Notes under the pieces: model-generated
What the model saw: the letters and a program-made list of their open reading frames with translations, nothing else
Databases searched by the model: none
Told to the model about the DNA's origin: nothing
Part shown: positions 1-8,554 of the stretch, one piece after another
How positions within the stretch are numbered: position 1 is the first letter of the stretch
How the letters are laid out: each line of letters opens with the position of its first letter
Translations under genes and position numbers: made by a program
NCBI RefSeq assembly: GCF_001678675.1
Contig: NZ_LZRN01000036.1
Location: forward strand, 1 to 44,170
Length of the DNA: 44,170 nt
Direction: 5' to 3'
Source: Gelidibacter algens
GTDB lineage: Bacteria > Bacteroidota > Bacteroidia > Flavobacteriales > Flavobacteriaceae

Positions 1-10
1 AAATCATTAA

Positions 11-23
11 TGTCCGATAAAAA
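11..23 (+). repeat. Left terminal inverted repeat of the IS
   Basis: TGTCCGATAAAAA, an exact reverse complement of 1371-1383. Confidence 0.85.
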
Positions 24-104
24 TTAAACCGGCTTGATTTTATTTTTTATCTATATGATTTTCAGTGCTTTGATTTATATCTTTCGTTTTTTTTGAAAAA
101 CAGG

Positions 105-1307
105 TCACAGATTAAATACTAGTTGTTCTGATTCAGCTTTGTCAATTATCCAATCCTTTTCGGGGTTTTCCAGAAATCTCATCAAATTGATGTAATTGAA
201 AAGGTGGATTTTGCAGAAGCTGACCAAATTTGAAAATGCCCAACTGCGCTTCAATCTCTTTTTAACCACTGCCAATAGCAGATTGACTATCAGAACACAA
301 TAAATTTGTATTTTAATTGCATTTTCATTATCTCCCAAGAAATATTTCAATGGAAAATTCTGTTTCAGCTGTTTAAACAGTATTTCTATTTGCCATCTTA
401 TTTTGTACAGGGCAGCAATTAAATCGGCGCGCAAGTCAAACAAATTAGTTAAAAATTCAAATTCTCGTTTGTTTACGCGGTCATAAAACGTCACTTTCCT
501 CAATCTTAATTTCGATATTTCCTTGCCTTTTTTTACATCAACTTCAATAATTTCATCTTCTAAAACTCCGTTATGGATCCGTTCCCCAATATCTAATTTT
601 TCGATACTTAGATACGATGCGTTGTCTTTTATGCGAGTTACAAATCCTGTTTTATGGGCTGTAAAATGCTCAAAAGCCTTGTAATCATTATATGCCTTAT
701 CAAAAACATAAATGGTGTTCTCATCGCATTTTAGCTTTTCTAAAAATTTATGATCGTGTGTTTTGGCTTCACTGAACCAGACCAAGCTCGGTACGATTTC
801 ATCTGCGTTGATAACAGAATGTACTTTTATTCCCCCTTTTCTTTTTCCGCTTTTTGGATTTCTGCCAACGCAACCCATAATGTCCCTAAAAAGGCTAATT
901 GTTGAACTGTCGAAAATTTTGACCTGCTTTATTATGACATCTTTAATGCGGCTGTCCGATAAGAAACCACCATACTGTTTGAGCAATTGATGATAGATAT
1001 TTTCAAAGACCAAAACATCCCTTTTCTTGTTTGCATCAGATAAAGTACTCCTTTTGGGAATATGGTTTAGCTGAAAACTACTCGTTTTTCCCGATAGACC
1101 CAGCATTGCTCCAGATATTTCACGCAATGACGTGCACTTTGAGAACGAACAGAAAAGCATACTTATCAAATGGTCCTTTGTGGTAAATCGCTTGGTGTAA
1201 CGGTCTGAATCACATTTCTTGACCTCTCTTCTTATCAAAGAATCATCTATTAAAGAAATCAGCTGTCCGAAAACAGATTTACTGGAAAAATAATTACTTT
1301 TACTCAT
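105..1307 (-). CDS. IS4-family transposase (DDE type, DUF4372 N-terminus)
   Basis: This is a 400-residue transposase that should cut and rejoin the ends of its own element. The N-terminal about 75 residues look like the DUF4372 domain found on IS4-type transposases, followed by the RNase H-like DDE core. Visible catalytic candidates are D133 (IFDSST), D203 (VFDKAYNDY) and E308 in the IS4 signature Y-x2-R-x3-E-x6-K (YKIRWQIEILFKQLK). Length and motifs are complete, so the copy could be active. It fills most of the element between the inverted ends and reads away from the neighbouring lipoprotein gene. A rightward hairpin terminator lies just upstream of its start, inside the element. Family assignment is secure from the motifs; the subgroup is not determined. 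Confidence 0.9.
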   Translation of the reverse strand: MSKSNYFSSKSVFGQLISLIDDSLIRREVKKCDSDRYTKRFTTKDHLISMLFCSFSKCTSLREISGAMLGLSGKTSSFQLNHIPKRSTLSDANKKRDVLVFENIYHQLLKQYGGFLSDSRIKDVIIKQVKIFDSSTISLFRDIMGCVGRNPKSGKRKGGIKVHSVINADEIVPSLVWFSEAKTHDHKFLEKLKCDENTIYVFDKAYNDYKAFEHFTAHKTGFVTRIKDNASYLSIEKLDIGERIHNGVLEDEIIEVDVKKGKEISKLRLRKVTFYDRVNKREFEFLTNLFDLRADLIAALYKIRWQIEILFKQLKQNFPLKYFLGDNENAIKIQIYCVLIVNLLLAVVKKRLKRSWAFSNLVSFCKIHLFNYINLMRFLENPEKDWIIDKAESEQLVFNL

Positions 1308-1346
1308 CGTATTTTAGTTTTTTGCAACTCCAAATTACGATTTTTT

Positions 1347-1375
1347 AAGAAGCCATTCATTTGGCTTCTTTTTTT
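1347..1375 (+). terminator. Hairpin with T-run in the IS right end
   Basis: AAGAAGCCA (1347-1355) pairs with TGGCTTCTT (1362-1370) and is followed by a run of T on the + strand. It would stop + strand transcription at the right edge of the element. It is not oriented to stop transcription entering the transposase gene. Confidence 0.6.
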
Positions 1376-1383
1376 ATCGGACA
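1371..1383 (-). repeat. Right terminal inverted repeat of the IS
   Basis: TTTTTATCGGACA, an exact reverse complement of 11-23. The T-run of an upstream hairpin merges into it. Confidence 0.85.
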
Positions 1384-1415
1384 ACAATGAAAATGAATGA
1401 TTAATCAAATAATGA

Positions 1416-1703
1416 CTAGTTATTCAGGTCTACCTCCATTTCATCGAAAATTGTGTTGACCCTTGTACGAATCATTTCTCTATCTTGTGGGTTTTCAACT
1501 TCTTTCAAAGCTTCTCGGAAATTTTCTAAAGCATCTTCAATATTTATTGCAACATCTCCGATTTCATCAGAAGCATCTTCCAAATCGTCTGAACGGTCTT
1601 CAAGAGTTTCTTCCAGATTGTCGAGTTTCGTTTCTTCCTTGCACGAGTATATACTCGTCGATAAAAGAATGGCAAATGCTAAACTTAAAATTGATTTTCT
1701 CAT
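1416..1703 (-). CDS. Small acidic lipoprotein, function unknown
   Basis: This is a 95-residue protein with a short N-terminal membrane signal (MRKSILSLAFAILLSTS) ending in a lipobox-like stretch before Cys21 (SIYSC). It is therefore probably a lipoprotein anchored in the cell envelope. The mature part is almost entirely helical, rich in Asp and Glu, and has heptad-like spacing (LDNLEETLEDRSDDLEDASDEIGD), which suggests a coiled coil. I do not recognise a named family. It stands alone between the insertion sequence and an oppositely unrelated small gene. The start was chosen because the signal sequence begins directly at this ATG. The overlapping ORFs in the other frames look like shadows of its acidic codons. 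Confidence 0.7.
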   Translation of the reverse strand: MRKSILSLAFAILLSTSIYSCKEETKLDNLEETLEDRSDDLEDASDEIGDVAINIEDALENFREALKEVENPQDREMIRTRVNTIFDEMEVDLNN

Positions 1704-1924
1704 GATAGTGTTTGTTAAATTAAATTAGAATCTTAGTAATGTAATCACTTTTGGATTGTATATTCTTGATCTAAACAGAATTACTCTAATAATTTGTTCA
1801 GATTATTAGCGTATATATTTCACATTTCGTGACAGTTGTGGCCCTTCGTAGTAGATAGAATGACATCATAACAGCATTCATGACTACTATTGCTTTTTGG
1901 TGTCACTAAGCAACCGTTTCAATC

Positions 1925-2275
1925 TTATTCCTGAACATCGTTAGGAAGCATGGGATCATCCTTAATATTTTCTTCGGGAATCATATTCATAAATTCATGA
2001 ATGGCGTTATCAGCATTGGCACCATAGTTTGCCAACATTGTTCCCTTACTGCCATCGACCGTTTCAATAACATACAATAATGACGTGTCTGAAGGGTTGC
2101 TCATCCCTTCGTAACGGTGTTCTTTTAAAATACTAACATCTTTGGGATGATATCTATTTTTTGTGTCGAGGTTTTCCAATTGATCCTTAACTATTCTATA
2201 TTGATCGGTAAAACCAAGCGCTTCATAACGTCTAATATAGTTCAACTCGTGCTTAGCAAATTCATTGTCCATCAT
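1925..2275 (-). CDS. Small protein of the family mislabelled phosphoribosylpyrophosphate synthetase
   Basis: This is a protein of about 116 residues. The pattern HPKDVSILKEHRYEGMSNPSD..LLYVIET...G.MLANYGANADN matches, from memory, a small Bacteroidota family of about 100 residues that databases often call phosphoribosylpyrophosphate synthetase, although it is far too short for that enzyme and lacks its PRPP-binding loops. No function is established. The longer reading frame begins at 2362, but its extra 29 residues look untypical and the promoter-like CAAAGGTT (minus strand AACCTTTG, 2326-2333) lies inside it, so I place the start at one of the paired ATGs at 2275/2272. It stands alone. Confidence 0.65.
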   Translation of the reverse strand: MMDNEFAKHELNYIRRYEALGFTDQYRIVKDQLENLDTKNRYHPKDVSILKEHRYEGMSNPSDTSLLYVIETVDGSKGTMLANYGANADNAIHEFMNMIPEENIKDDPMLPNDVQE

Positions 2276-2325
2276 AACTTTATATTTTAACATTAATGTA
2301 GTGTACGCTAATATTTTAAGAATTA

Positions 2326-2380
2326 CAAAGGTTTTACTAAAATATTGAGGAGATTGACTCAATCGGTATATTTTTTGACT
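2326..2380 (-). promoter_or_regulatory. Candidate promoter with 21-bp-spaced direct repeat
   Basis: On the minus strand AACCTTTG (2333-2326) resembles the Bacteroidota -7 box. About 20 bp upstream is AGTCAA (2359-2354), repeated exactly 21 bp further upstream (2380-2375). The 21-bp spacing echoes the promoter class found at 30-33 kb, but the sequence is different. Weak evidence. Confidence 0.35.
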
Positions 2381-2590
2381 AGATGTTCATCTCAGGGGTG
2401 TTAAAATTCAAGTAACTTATGGAATATAAAAAGAGGAACATCAGCCGATACAAAAATTTCTAATATTTTTGAAGAATATATTACACAAAGCAAAATCAAT
2501 ACAACACTCAAATATGAAATGATTTATGCGATGTGATCAGTCCAGAAGAGAAGTTTTGTAAATTGCAAAAAAAATAAAAGCCTACTATTT

Positions 2591-3154
2591 ATGGAGAATG
2601 AAAAATTTATTTTCTGCCTCGAAGCTATTCCAGATATAGATAGTAGCAACACCACCGAAGTTGTTAAAGTTTTAGAGGATATGGCAGTGCGACAAGGTAT
2701 TGCAAGTATCTACAAAGCATGCGACACTATTGAAAGTTTGGAGGAGAGCTTGAACATATTACTGTATGAAGATCATAACTTTAAGGATTATGAGATTATT
2801 TACCTCATTATGCCAGGAGAGGCAAACACTATCCTCCTAAACGACTATTATTATAGCATTGAGGAAATAGCAGAGCTTTTTGAGGGGAAGATGAAGGGAA
2901 AAGTGATACATTTTGGCAACAAAAAAATCTTGGACCTAACCGATGAAGAGTCGCAGTACTTTTTAGATGTTACAGGGGCGCGGGCCATTTCAGGTTACGG
3001 CTCTAAACTTAGCGAAATTTCGAGTACAAGTACTATTGACAGAATTTTTTTTAGTCTATACCAAGAAAATGATGATCTTACCGAAGTTGTTGAAATGATG
3101 TTTCAAAAACATTTTAGTCTCTGTAAATTACTTGACTTTAGATTGTATTATTAA
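2591..3154 (+). CDS. DUF6642-like protein, function unknown
   Basis: This is a 187-residue soluble protein without signal peptide or membrane segment. It has an alternating strand-helix pattern: an N-terminal strand (KFIFCLEAIPD), a central core (YEIIYLIMPGEANTILLNDYYYSIEEIAELF), and a conserved-looking DLTDEESQYFLDVTGARAISGYG stretch. From memory this resembles the DUF6642 family; I cannot verify it. The fold could be Rossmann- or caspase-like, but I see no catalytic dyad that I would trust. It is monocistronic and convergent with the fasciclin gene, whose terminator lies between them. Confidence 0.7.
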   Translation: MENEKFIFCLEAIPDIDSSNTTEVVKVLEDMAVRQGIASIYKACDTIESLEESLNILLYEDHNFKDYEIIYLIMPGEANTILLNDYYYSIEEIAELFEGKMKGKVIHFGNKKILDLTDEESQYFLDVTGARAISGYGSKLSEISSTSTIDRIFFSLYQENDDLTEVVEMMFQKHFSLCKLLDFRLYY

Positions 3155-3202
3155 CATGCTTTTGCATTGTAATTTATCTAATAATTCAGCGGTGTATAAA
3201 CC

Positions 3203-3232
3203 AAAAAAAAAGACTATCTTTTCAAATAGTCT
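3203..3232 (-). terminator. Intrinsic terminator of the fasciclin gene
   Basis: AGACTAT (3211-3217) and ATAGTCT (3226-3232) form a stem. On the minus strand the stem is followed by a run of nine T. It lies just downstream of the FAS1 gene stop. Confidence 0.75.
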
Positions 3233-3255
3233 CTAGATTTTCAATACAAATTTTA

Positions 3256-3738
3256 CTAGTTAGACATTACAACCGTATCAATGGCGTGAATGACACCATT
3301 TGAAGCAGCAACATCAGCGATTACCACTGTAGATGTTCCTTTGTTTGCATCGGTTAAAATCACTTTTCCATCTTTCAGACTTAAATCAATTTTACCACCT
3401 TGAACTGTGTCTACTGTGAACTTTCCATCATGTTTTTCAATTGCATCCATTACGGCTGCTGCCTCAAATTTTCCAGCAACTACATGGTAGGTGAGTACCG
3501 CTGTTAATTTGTCTTTACTTTCAGGCTTCAATAAACTTTCTACAGTACCATTTGGCAATTTATCAAAAGCATCATTTGTAGGAGCAAATACTGTAAATGG
3601 TCCTTGGCCACTTAATGTGTCCACTAATCCTGCAGCTTTTACCGCCGCTACCAACGTTGTAAAAGCGTCGTTACCTGCAGCTACACCTACAATGTTTGGA
3701 GTGTCTTGTTCTGTTTTTGTTTGGTTTGTGTTTTCCAT
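3256..3738 (-). CDS. Fasciclin (FAS1) domain protein
   Basis: This is a 160-residue protein formed by one FAS1 domain (about residues 15-158). The hallmark H1 segment GPFTVFAPTNDAFDKLP and H2-like segment SNGVIHAIDTVVMS are clear, and the YHVV motif lies between them. FAS1 domains mediate adhesion or protein contacts, usually outside the cell. Here the reading frame starts directly with a polar stretch (MENTNQTKTEQDTP), and an in-frame stop lies upstream, so no signal peptide is encoded. That is unusual for the family and could mean a cytoplasmic role. The gene is monocistronic, with a TACCTTTG promoter box upstream and a strong terminator downstream. Confidence 0.92.
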   Translation of the reverse strand: MENTNQTKTEQDTPNIVGVAAGNDAFTTLVAAVKAAGLVDTLSGQGPFTVFAPTNDAFDKLPNGTVESLLKPESKDKLTAVLTYHVVAGKFEAAAVMDAIEKHDGKFTVDTVQGGKIDLSLKDGKVILTDANKGTSTVVIADVAASNGVIHAIDTVVMSN

Positions 3739-3766
3739 AATATTTTTTTTATAATTTATTTATATC

Positions 3767-3774
3767 CAAAGGTA
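3767..3774 (-). promoter_or_regulatory. -7 promoter box of the fasciclin gene
   Basis: Minus-strand TACCTTTG matches the Bacteroidota -7 consensus TAnnTTTG, 29 bp upstream of the ATG. No convincing TTG -33 box at 19-23 bp was found. Confidence 0.55.
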
Positions 3775-4540
3775 ACACAATACAAAGTTTGTTTAACTTA
3801 TTTAACAAAACATTAAACAGAAAATAATATATACTTTGGTCTGGCCATAGTTACAACTCTAGTTGTATTTAAAGAGGATCTCATTATTAAGGATTCTGCT
3901 TATCTTTTCTGCTATTGCGTTTTGTTGTGTGCTACTACAAGGACGTGTTCAGCACAAGGTCATATGAACCACATATTCTTTGAGGCTGACAGATGCCAAG
4001 ACGGAAAAGTCAATGATACTACGAAAGCATTGTCAGAATTTAAATGTAGCTTCTTGTATCACGCCTCAATTCTATGTTTCAATTTGTTTAGTCTTGACAG
4101 CTATAAAAATGAAATTCGTCATTCAACAATTATCTAAAATGTTGAACGGCATCATTTTAAAGCGCAATTGCAATGACGTTATATGAATATTGATTTGCGT
4201 TATAAAGATCAGCATTGATGGGATAGATTTAAGTCAATTACCTAACAATTTTAAATCAACATCAACGTAATGGTGATTATTATTTTCTTAATGGATGGAA
4301 TAATAAAAAACCTATGAATAGCCAGACTATTGAGTGGCGCTTCATTTTTAATTATTCAAGATAATATAACCATCGACTTTCCAAAAGAGTTGTATTTTGA
4401 AGTTGTTAAAGAAGCTACAGTTGGAGAAAAGCCTGGGTGAAATTTAATGCTTTACATGCACAAATCCGGGATGTATAAGTCAATTAAGAATATAATGCCT
4501 TGAAAGAGAAGGGGTAAGGTCTTACAAGATTAACTCCTTT
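3775..4540. other. Intergenic stretch without convincing genes
   Basis: About 770 bp between the starts/ends of two minus-strand genes. Two overlapping + strand frames of about 70 codons (3922-4186) have cysteine- and basic-rich translations unlike any neighbour and no ribosome site. Their overlap in different frames argues against coding. The stretch may contain decayed sequence, but I see no identifiable remnant. Confidence 0.5.
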
Positions 4541-5305
4541 TTAGAACACCAACTGTGCATACTTTACAGGATCACAAATTTCAGCAACATTCCCCAAATA
4601 CGCCTTACCTCTCAATTTTGAGACCGTGTGCGCTTCCAATTCCTCTTCCGGATATTCCTTAATCAGTGCCTCTATAAATTTTTGATCTTTATCGCCCTCT
4701 AATTTGGCCAGCCATTTATCGGCTAATTCTTCGTGCAGAATCACGGGCATTCGGGCCTCTTTAAGTTTCGGGTTATTATGGATTTTAGATAATAGCGCAT
4801 TTCCTGTGGTGGTTACAATGGAAAACGTGAGTAATTTTCCGTGGGTTTCAGGATTGATCCATTCATTGAAAAGTCCAGCTAAAATAATCGGTGAGTGATC
4901 TTTTTTGTAAATGTAAAAGGGGTAGGTGTTTTTCTCAAAATGATGGTGTTCATAAAACCCATCAATATAAACCAGACATCTGCTTTCATTGGCCGCCTTT
5001 CTAAATGAATTTAATTTAAAGATGGTTTCACCTCGAGCATTTAAAGTGTTGTTCCAGCTTTTCTTAATATCAGCTTCATTCTTTACCCAATGCGGCACTA
5101 GGCCCCAAGTGGCAACTTCTGGGTAATCTGGGGAGCGATCAGTATAGATCAATACCTCAGGGTGTGAGAATCCCGAACTATGATGAAGTGGTAAATCGGT
5201 CAGCGGAATTAAGGCGTCCATGATGTCATCAACGGCTTGTGAGTCACCTTTTCTCTGAGCTCTTTTTAATTGCGTTTCTATAGTGGCCTTTATATCGTAA
5301 CACAT
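4541..5305 (-). CDS. SOS response-associated peptidase (SRAP, YedK/HMCES type)
   Basis: This 254-residue protein covers the complete SRAP domain. The family covalently traps abasic sites in single-stranded DNA through the N-terminal Cys2, which is exposed when Met1 is removed; here the protein begins MCYD. Other family residues are visible: N89 and R91 in NTLNARGE, E119 in DGFYEH, and H176 in KIHNN, followed by RMPVIL. The spacing between His176 and RMPVIL is a few residues longer than I remember for most members. The requirement for Cys at position 2 fixes the start. A TTG-N20-TAACTTCA promoter lies immediately upstream. It is monocistronic, and its role is probably protection of replication forks from abasic lesions. 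Confidence 0.93.
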   Translation of the reverse strand: MCYDIKATIETQLKRAQRKGDSQAVDDIMDALIPLTDLPLHHSSGFSHPEVLIYTDRSPDYPEVATWGLVPHWVKNEADIKKSWNNTLNARGETIFKLNSFRKAANESRCLVYIDGFYEHHHFEKNTYPFYIYKKDHSPIILAGLFNEWINPETHGKLLTFSIVTTTGNALLSKIHNNPKLKEARMPVILHEELADKWLAKLEGDKDQKFIEALIKEYPEEELEAHTVSKLRGKAYLGNVAEICDPVKYAQLVF

Positions 5306-5625
5306 GCGTTTTTATTTTGAAGTTACCACTATTGCGCATTCTCTGCAACCATTTATATGAAGCGCCTCAGGACTTTGTTTACTGAAGAAAACAGTTAGCG
5401 ATATCTAAATATGTATCTCGCTTACAATTAAAAGCATTCTGAAACCAATGTGTTCCAATGTTTTCTACTACGCTTGTTGGCGTAAGTTTCTAGAAACTAG
5501 TATTGGAATAGTAAAGTGCAACTTAGCGAATTTAAATTTAGGCTCAATCCTTATGGTTCACTTTGATACAAGAAAATTACTAGTGAACCTTCAGATATAG
5601 CTTTTAGGATTGTTGATGAGACCTA
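5306..5625. other. Intergenic stretch with an inverted repeat
   Basis: About 320 bp. Apart from the SRAP promoter it holds an 8-bp inverted repeat, GGTTCACT (5555-5562) and AGTGAACC (5582-5589), downstream of the AraC gene. It has no T-run, so it is only a possible terminator or regulator site. No gene seen. Confidence 0.4.
5318..5348 (-). promoter_or_regulatory. Candidate promoter of the SRAP gene
   Basis: On the minus strand TTG (5348-5346) is followed after 20 bp by TAACTTCA (5325-5318), close to the Bacteroidota TTG-N17-23-TAnnTTTG pattern, 13 bp before the ATG. Confidence 0.5.
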
Positions 5626-6585
5626 TTATACAATTTGAGATTTGAATTTTTTAATATACTCGTTTGGTGAGGTTTCATATTTTTCCTTAAATATTTTGGA
5701 AAAATAACTTCTACTGGTGAGTCCAATAGAATATACAATTTGAGAAACATTCAATTCTGTATTTCTCATTAATTCCTCAGCCATCTGAAGTCGGAAGTCT
5801 TTAATAAATGATGTCACCGTATTGCCATAAAGTTCTCTCACACCTATTTGAAGTTTCCGGGGAGATAAAGCAACTGTTGTGCATAACATGTCAAGATCAA
5901 GTTGTTGTGCATAATTTTCTTTGATATAGTTGATGCACTCATGGATACGTTTAATCTCGTCATTTCTCAAATCGACTTGTTTCTTTGGTGCGTTGATATC
6001 ATGTTCATACTCCAATAGTTTTGACCCAATAATAAGATTGGTGTAACCTAAGAGCAAGTGGGGGTTGCTTAATAGGGCACTCTCAATGCTCATAAGATCG
6101 TAAATAAAGTTGGACAGCTTTATGTTTGTATATCCCGTAAACCAGCAATGGCTGTTGTTTTGGGATTGAATATTCTCCAATGAAAAATCATTTTCAAAGC
6201 CTAAAGTTTCAAATTGAGCCACTGTAATAACACAAAGATGATAGCTGGCGTCTTCTGGAAATTCAAGGTCAATATATTCAGAGTCACTATTTGCAACCAT
6301 GATACTCTGGAAACTTGCTAAATGAAATTCTGCTCCGTTTTCCATGGAAAGGCAATTGATCCCATCCTTAAAATTAAATACGAATAACATCCCCTTTTCA
6401 GGACACTTTAGTCGTTTTTGCTGTGGTGAAACGGTTTGAAATTTCAATTCAGAAATCATGATTGGTTGTTTTGCATCGTCAGGTGCGCCGGGATCTTGCA
6501 TTAACGGTTCCATGGTATTCCATGTGCGTACTGACTGTGGCTTACTGTTGTTGTTATGATTGTTCAATTGAGATTTCTTAAACAT
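5626..6585 (-). CDS. AraC-family transcriptional regulator
   Basis: This is a 319-residue regulator. The C-terminal about 105 residues form the two-helix-turn-helix AraC DNA-binding domain: the first HTH near DLDMLCTTVALSPRKLQIGVRELYG, and the second near LNVSQIVYSIGLTSRSYFSKIFKEKYETSPNEY with the typical P-x-E-Y ending. The N-terminal about 200 residues are a separate sensing or dimerisation part that I do not assign to a family. The gene stands alone, divergent from the PAS kinase at 7069 across a 480-bp spacer. That makes the kinase promoter one possible target, which is inference only. Confidence 0.9.
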   Translation of the reverse strand: MFKKSQLNNHNNNSKPQSVRTWNTMEPLMQDPGAPDDAKQPIMISELKFQTVSPQQKRLKCPEKGMLFVFNFKDGINCLSMENGAEFHLASFQSIMVANSDSEYIDLEFPEDASYHLCVITVAQFETLGFENDFSLENIQSQNNSHCWFTGYTNIKLSNFIYDLMSIESALLSNPHLLLGYTNLIIGSKLLEYEHDINAPKKQVDLRNDEIKRIHECINYIKENYAQQLDLDMLCTTVALSPRKLQIGVRELYGNTVTSFIKDFRLQMAEELMRNTELNVSQIVYSIGLTSRSYFSKIFKEKYETSPNEYIKKFKSQIV

Positions 6586-7001
6586 ATTTGGATGGATCTA
6601 TAGTTTTACATGGTTGCTGCTCATGTTTCACACTTTTCAGATGTTTTGGAAGGCATTAATTTTTTTAATTGACCTTCATTTCCTTATGCAGGGGTGTCAA
6701 TATTTGAAGCACTTTAACAAAGACCAAGGTATACCACATAGAGAATTATACCTTTATAAAGTAGATGGAAAAAGTTACATATTTCACAGTTTCAGGGGGT
6801 CGTTCAATCGGCTTTCTACACTTTCTAAACAGTCAGCCTCTAATTGCTCAATGAATGACTGTTTAAAAGTTTTGACTAAGCTGATCATTAAATCACACGT
6901 TCAATTATATCATCTTGCAACATAATTATATGTATTGCAGATTGTAATACTTCAGAAAAGCACGATAGTTACTACTGGATAGATACTAAAATGATCGATT
7001 G
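6586..7001. other. Spacer between the AraC gene and the PAS kinase
   Basis: The 103-codon + strand frame at 6614-6925 begins within the probable AraC leader. Its translation has no recognisable domain and no ribosome site, so I treat the stretch as regulatory or non-coding. Confidence 0.5.
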
Positions 7002-7036
7002 TGTAATTCCTGCATATTAAAAACGACTTACCTTTG
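7002..7036 (+). promoter_or_regulatory. Promoter of the first PAS kinase
   Basis: TACCTTTG at 7029-7036 matches the -7 consensus TAnnTTTG, and TGTAAT (7002-7007) lies 21 bp upstream. The same -33-like block TGTAAC/TATAAC at 20-21 bp recurs in the promoter class at 9-10 kb and 30-33 kb, but the far-upstream block is not recognisable here. Confidence 0.5.
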
Positions 7037-7068
7037 CATTAAAAACTTAATTCATTAAATTAAATAAA

Positions 7069-8265
7069 ATGGGAAAAGACCACTCCATAAGCAAAGTTCT
7101 AAAAAATCAATATGTCCCTACTGCCGAATTTTTCAGCCAGATAATAAATAGCTTACAGGATTATTCAATTTTTACCCTTGATGTAGATTTTAATATTAAC
7201 AGTTGGAGCGCCGGCGCCGTCACAATATTTGGTTATGAAACTGAAGAAGTCATTGGGCAACCTTTTGATATAATTTTTACAGAAGAAGATAAAAATGAAG
7301 GCGTTCCTAAAAAAGAAATTGACACCGCAATAAAAGAGGGAAGAGCAGTAGATAACAGGTGGCACATTTGCAAAGATGGAAGCAAGTTCTTCGCTTACGG
7401 CTTGGTTTTTCCGCTTACCGGAGTAGATGGAACCCTGTTAGGCTATGTCAAAATCCTGCGGGACTTAACTGATAGGAGGAAGTCAGAAGAAGATATAAAG
7501 AACTATATAAGAGAGCTTGAAGAACTGAACACTCATAAAGAGAGCATCCTTGCCATACTTTCGCATGATTTAAGAAGCCCATTGGCAGCTATTATTCAGG
7601 CGGCAGAGTACCTGAAATCAAATATTGAGACCATACCACCTAATGAAGCAAAAGAATTGCTAGAACTTCTGCATAAAGAATCTACCGAAGAGCTAAATAT
7701 GTTAGACTATTTGTTGGAATGGGCAAGAATCAAATACGCATCAGATACGTTTACCCCAACAAAAATTGAGCTTTCTGAATATGTCAACAAAGTCTTTGAT
7801 ACTTTACAGGAGACCGCTTCTATAAATACCATAAACCTTCATCAGGAAATTGAAGAAAACACCAATGTGTTTGCTGATGGAAAAATGGTAATCTCTGTAC
7901 TCCAAAACATCGTGTCAAATGCCATAAAACATACCCACAAAGGCGGGAAGATTACGGTGACTGCGAAAAAAAGCGAGGATAAAATGATTGTGGAAATTAA
8001 GGACACCGGCGTTGGTATGTCCAAAGACATCCAGCACAAACTCTTTACCCCGCAAATGAATGCGCTTGCAACAGCAAGAAAAGAAAATAAAGGCGCAGGT
8101 ATAGGATTGCTGTTAGTCAAGGGCTTTTTAGAAAAAAATGGCGGCGAAATATGGGTAGAAAGTATTGAGGGCGAGGGATCTTCATTTTATTTTACATTAC
8201 CTCTTAAACAACCTACAGATAAAAAAGTAAGTGGAGACACGATAGTGTTTGATGAAAGTGCTTAG
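7069..8265 (+). CDS. PAS-domain sensor histidine kinase
   Basis: This 398-residue soluble kinase has one PAS domain (about residues 20-140: FSQIINSLQDYSIFTLDVDFNIN through the PAC end VKILRDLTDRRKSEED), a short coil, a HisKA dimerisation/phosphoacceptor domain with His166 in LSHDLRSP, and a HATPase domain with N-box NIVSNAIKHT, G1 DTGVGM and G2 GAGIGLLLVKGF. There is no membrane segment, so it senses a cytoplasmic signal. It probably phosphorylates one of the receivers that follow, but a terminator and a new promoter separate them. It is the first gene of the large + strand signalling cluster. Confidence 0.93.
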   Translation: MGKDHSISKVLKNQYVPTAEFFSQIINSLQDYSIFTLDVDFNINSWSAGAVTIFGYETEEVIGQPFDIIFTEEDKNEGVPKKEIDTAIKEGRAVDNRWHICKDGSKFFAYGLVFPLTGVDGTLLGYVKILRDLTDRRKSEEDIKNYIRELEELNTHKESILAILSHDLRSPLAAIIQAAEYLKSNIETIPPNEAKELLELLHKESTEELNMLDYLLEWARIKYASDTFTPTKIELSEYVNKVFDTLQETASINTINLHQEIEENTNVFADGKMVISVLQNIVSNAIKHTHKGGKITVTAKKSEDKMIVEIKDTGVGMSKDIQHKLFTPQMNALATARKENKGAGIGLLLVKGFLEKNGGEIWVESIEGEGSSFYFTLPLKQPTDKKVSGDTIVFDESA

Positions 8266-8333
8266 GCCCTGCTAAAAAAATTAGCATGCAAACAAGTTTT
8301 TCATTCTCGGAGAATGACAATGGACATCAAAAA

Positions 8334-8376
8334 CAACCCTGCCAACAGCCGCTAAAACTCAGGGTTGGTTTTTTTG
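8334..8376 (+). terminator. Intrinsic terminator after the PAS kinase
   Basis: CAACCCTG (8334-8341) pairs with CAGGGTTG (8360-8367) and is followed by G and seven T. It ends the kinase transcript. Confidence 0.7.
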
Positions 8377-8496
8377 GTCATCGTTCGTTTATTTTTCAGA
8401 GTATCATTTCTCCTGGCCGTGAGAATTCGGCTTCGATCTACACCACGAAGTTCTAGTGGCAAAACGTTATGTGAAACTCTTTAGGATACTACAAAC

Positions 8497-8529
8497 TTGA
8501 AATCTACTACAAAAGAAATCTTATATTTG
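8497..8529 (+). promoter_or_regulatory. Promoter of the first tandem receiver
   Basis: TTG at 8497-8499, 22 bp, then TATATTTG at 8522-8529: a good match to the Bacteroidota housekeeping promoter, 25 bp before the ATG. Confidence 0.65.
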
Positions 8530-8554
8530 TTCATTATATTTTAAGCAACATAAA

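Larger units (their letters stand above)
11..1383. mobile_element. IS4-family insertion sequence, complete
   Basis: The element is bounded by a perfect 13-bp inverted repeat, TGTCCGATAAAAA at 11-23 and its reverse complement at 1371-1383. It holds one transposase gene on the minus strand. The 10 visible bases to the left do not match the bases right of the element, so I see no target-site duplication; the copy may be old, or may have lost one flank by recombination. Confidence 0.85.

Noticed and set aside
3922-4186. Two overlapping 70-codon frames
   Set aside because: Mutually overlapping in different frames, untypical composition, no homology recognised.
6614-6925. 103-codon + strand frame in the AraC/kinase spacer
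   Set aside because: No domain, no ribosome site, and it overlaps the expected leader and promoter of the AraC gene.
6918-6946. Additional copy of the three-block promoter near TTATATGTATTGCAGATT
   Set aside because: 14 of 18 positions fit the first block, but it is in the wrong orientation for the kinase gene and has no correctly spaced second and third blocks.
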